Source: Proteiniphilum acetatigenes DSM 18083 (GTDB lineage: Bacteria > Bacteroidota > Bacteroidia > Bacteroidales > Dysgonomonadaceae). From it: a stretch of 64,000 nt of DNA. The stretch spans positions 1-64,000 of the forward strand of contig NZ_KB905707.1 of the NCBI RefSeq assembly GCF_000380985.1. Direction: 5' to 3'. The translations under genes and the position numbers were made by a program. Shown one piece after another: positions 63,372 to 64,000 of the stretch. Below the pieces are notes generated by a model. It was not told the origin of the DNA and made no database searches. It saw only the letters and a list, made by a program, of their open reading frames with translations. Position 1 is the stretch's first letter. Every line of letters begins with the position of its first letter.

Positions 63372-64000
63372 TTATATCCATCGCATATAGGCGAAATCCA
63401 TCCTGTGAGGCAGGTCGGGATTTTTTGGATATACACGCAGGCCATACTGGTGTATACCGGGATCGTTCAGCGCTTTACGCGATTCGAAATAGAGCAGGGA
63501 ACCTTCGGTCTTGACAAGATCGAATTCGTATGACTCCACAAACTGAGGCTCTTTGTTCATCGTATCGTGATCCACAACTACGCATTCAACACCTAAGTCA
63601 CAGATCATATCTTTCCTGTCGATTATAACACGACCGTAAACCTCATGGTGTCCGTTATTGAAATTTACCTTCTGGTTGGGATTGAACTCTAGTTTGACGA
63701 CTTCCAACTTATTCCATTTTGAGGCCGTATCTATTTTCCACTCCACAATCTCCCTGGCTTTTGCATAGTTGTTATCGTGGAGCAAATGAGAGCGACGTGC
63801 CAGTTTATTGTAGAAACGGTCGAAATAATCGTCCATCATCCGTTTCGTAGTGAAATGAGGAGCTATTTCGGCCATTGATTTCTTGATATATTGTATCCAT
63901 TCGTGGGAGTAACCGTTGCTGTTATGCGCATAGTAGAGTGGTACGATCTCGTTCTCAAGCAGAGAGTAGATTGTAGAGGCATCCAGCTCATCCTGATAAA
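63372..64000 (-). CDS. glgP: Alpha-glucan (glycogen) phosphorylase, C-terminal 208 residues
   Basis: The frame is open from the right edge to the stop at 63372. The first residues in view, DASTIYSLLENEIVPLYYAH and HEWIQYIKKSMAEIAPHFTT, then KRMMDDYFDRFYNKL, match the C-terminal part of the short glycogen-phosphorylase-like family (DUF3417-containing) common in Bacteroidetes, which releases glucose-1-phosphate from alpha-1,4-glucan. After it comes a beta-rich tail (LEFNPNQKVNFNNGHHEVYG, ending DFAYMRWI) typical of this family. An internal ATG at 63875 is not the start, since the homology extends upstream past it. The catalytic pyridoxal-phosphate lysine is outside the window. Confidence 0.85.
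   Translation of the reverse strand, partial: YQDELDASTIYSLLENEIVPLYYAHNSNGYSHEWIQYIKKSMAEIAPHFTTKRMMDDYFDRFYNKLARRSHLLHDNNYAKAREIVEWKIDTASKWNKLEVVKLEFNPNQKVNFNNGHHEVYGRVIIDRKDMICDLGVECVVVDHDTMNKEPQFVESYEFDLVKTEGSLLYFESRKALNDPGIHQYGLRVYPKNPDLPHRMDFAYMRWI

Overview
The window comes from a member of the Bacteroidales. Evidence: three SusC/SusD pairs, promoters of the form TTTG-N20-TAnnTTTG, STN-domain TonB receptors beside ECF sigma/FecR genes, and families such as DUF3244, DUF5053, DUF4143 and the HU-like/DUF4469 protein. A 2-oxoglutarate dehydrogenase operon beside a PPi-dependent phosphofructokinase points to a Dysgonomonadaceae- or Parabacteroides-like organism rather than a typical gut Bacteroides; that placement is inference. 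No rRNA, tRNA or CRISPR array was seen.

Layout. 0-5.1 kb: the 5' end of a transposase gene cut by the left edge, then an orphan susC/susD pair. 5.2-7.6 kb: a cluster of toxin-antitoxin-like genes (UPF0175/DUF3368-PIN on +, DUF4160/DUF2442-HTH and a frameshifted higA on -), bounded by two copies of one intergenic repeat. 7.7-27 kb: housekeeping core: M13 peptidase, riboflavin synthase, nitroreductase, an envelope-biogenesis run (outer-membrane barrel, TPR, LptC, CNNM/CorC protein, PpiD-like chaperone), PPi-PFK, SucA, SucB and a UvrD/PcrA helicase.

27.3-40.6 kb: a polysaccharide utilisation locus: ECF sigma, FecR anti-sigma, GH105, STN-SusC, SusD, an Ig/discoidin-like surface lipoprotein, a short lipoprotein, a second GH105 and a BACON-GH43 enzyme. 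Two GH105 enzymes plus GH43 suggest a pectic substrate (rhamnogalacturonan I with arabinan-type side chains). The STN domain of SusC would pass the substrate signal to FecR and so to the sigma factor.

40.7-48.8 kb: an AraC-type regulator, a divergent pair of small DNA-binding proteins with a repeated operator-like motif, a small barrel protein, Tdk, MutS, a sirtuin without the usual zinc cysteines, and two FKBP isomerases in tandem. 49.3-53.8 kb: a third susC/susD pair whose first ~109 codons nearly match those of the first pair.

53.9-58.9 kb: accessory region with a small ORF, DUF5053, a 23-bp tandem repeat, an HU-like DNA-binding protein, paired repeats around the payload genes, and two convergent DUF4143 ATPases that each have direct repeats at the promoter. 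59-64 kb: an MFS exporter, a membrane-spanning TPR/HTH regulator, a DUF3244 secreted protein overlapping a second copy of the AraC-type regulator, and the 3' part of an alpha-glucan phosphorylase gene at the right edge.
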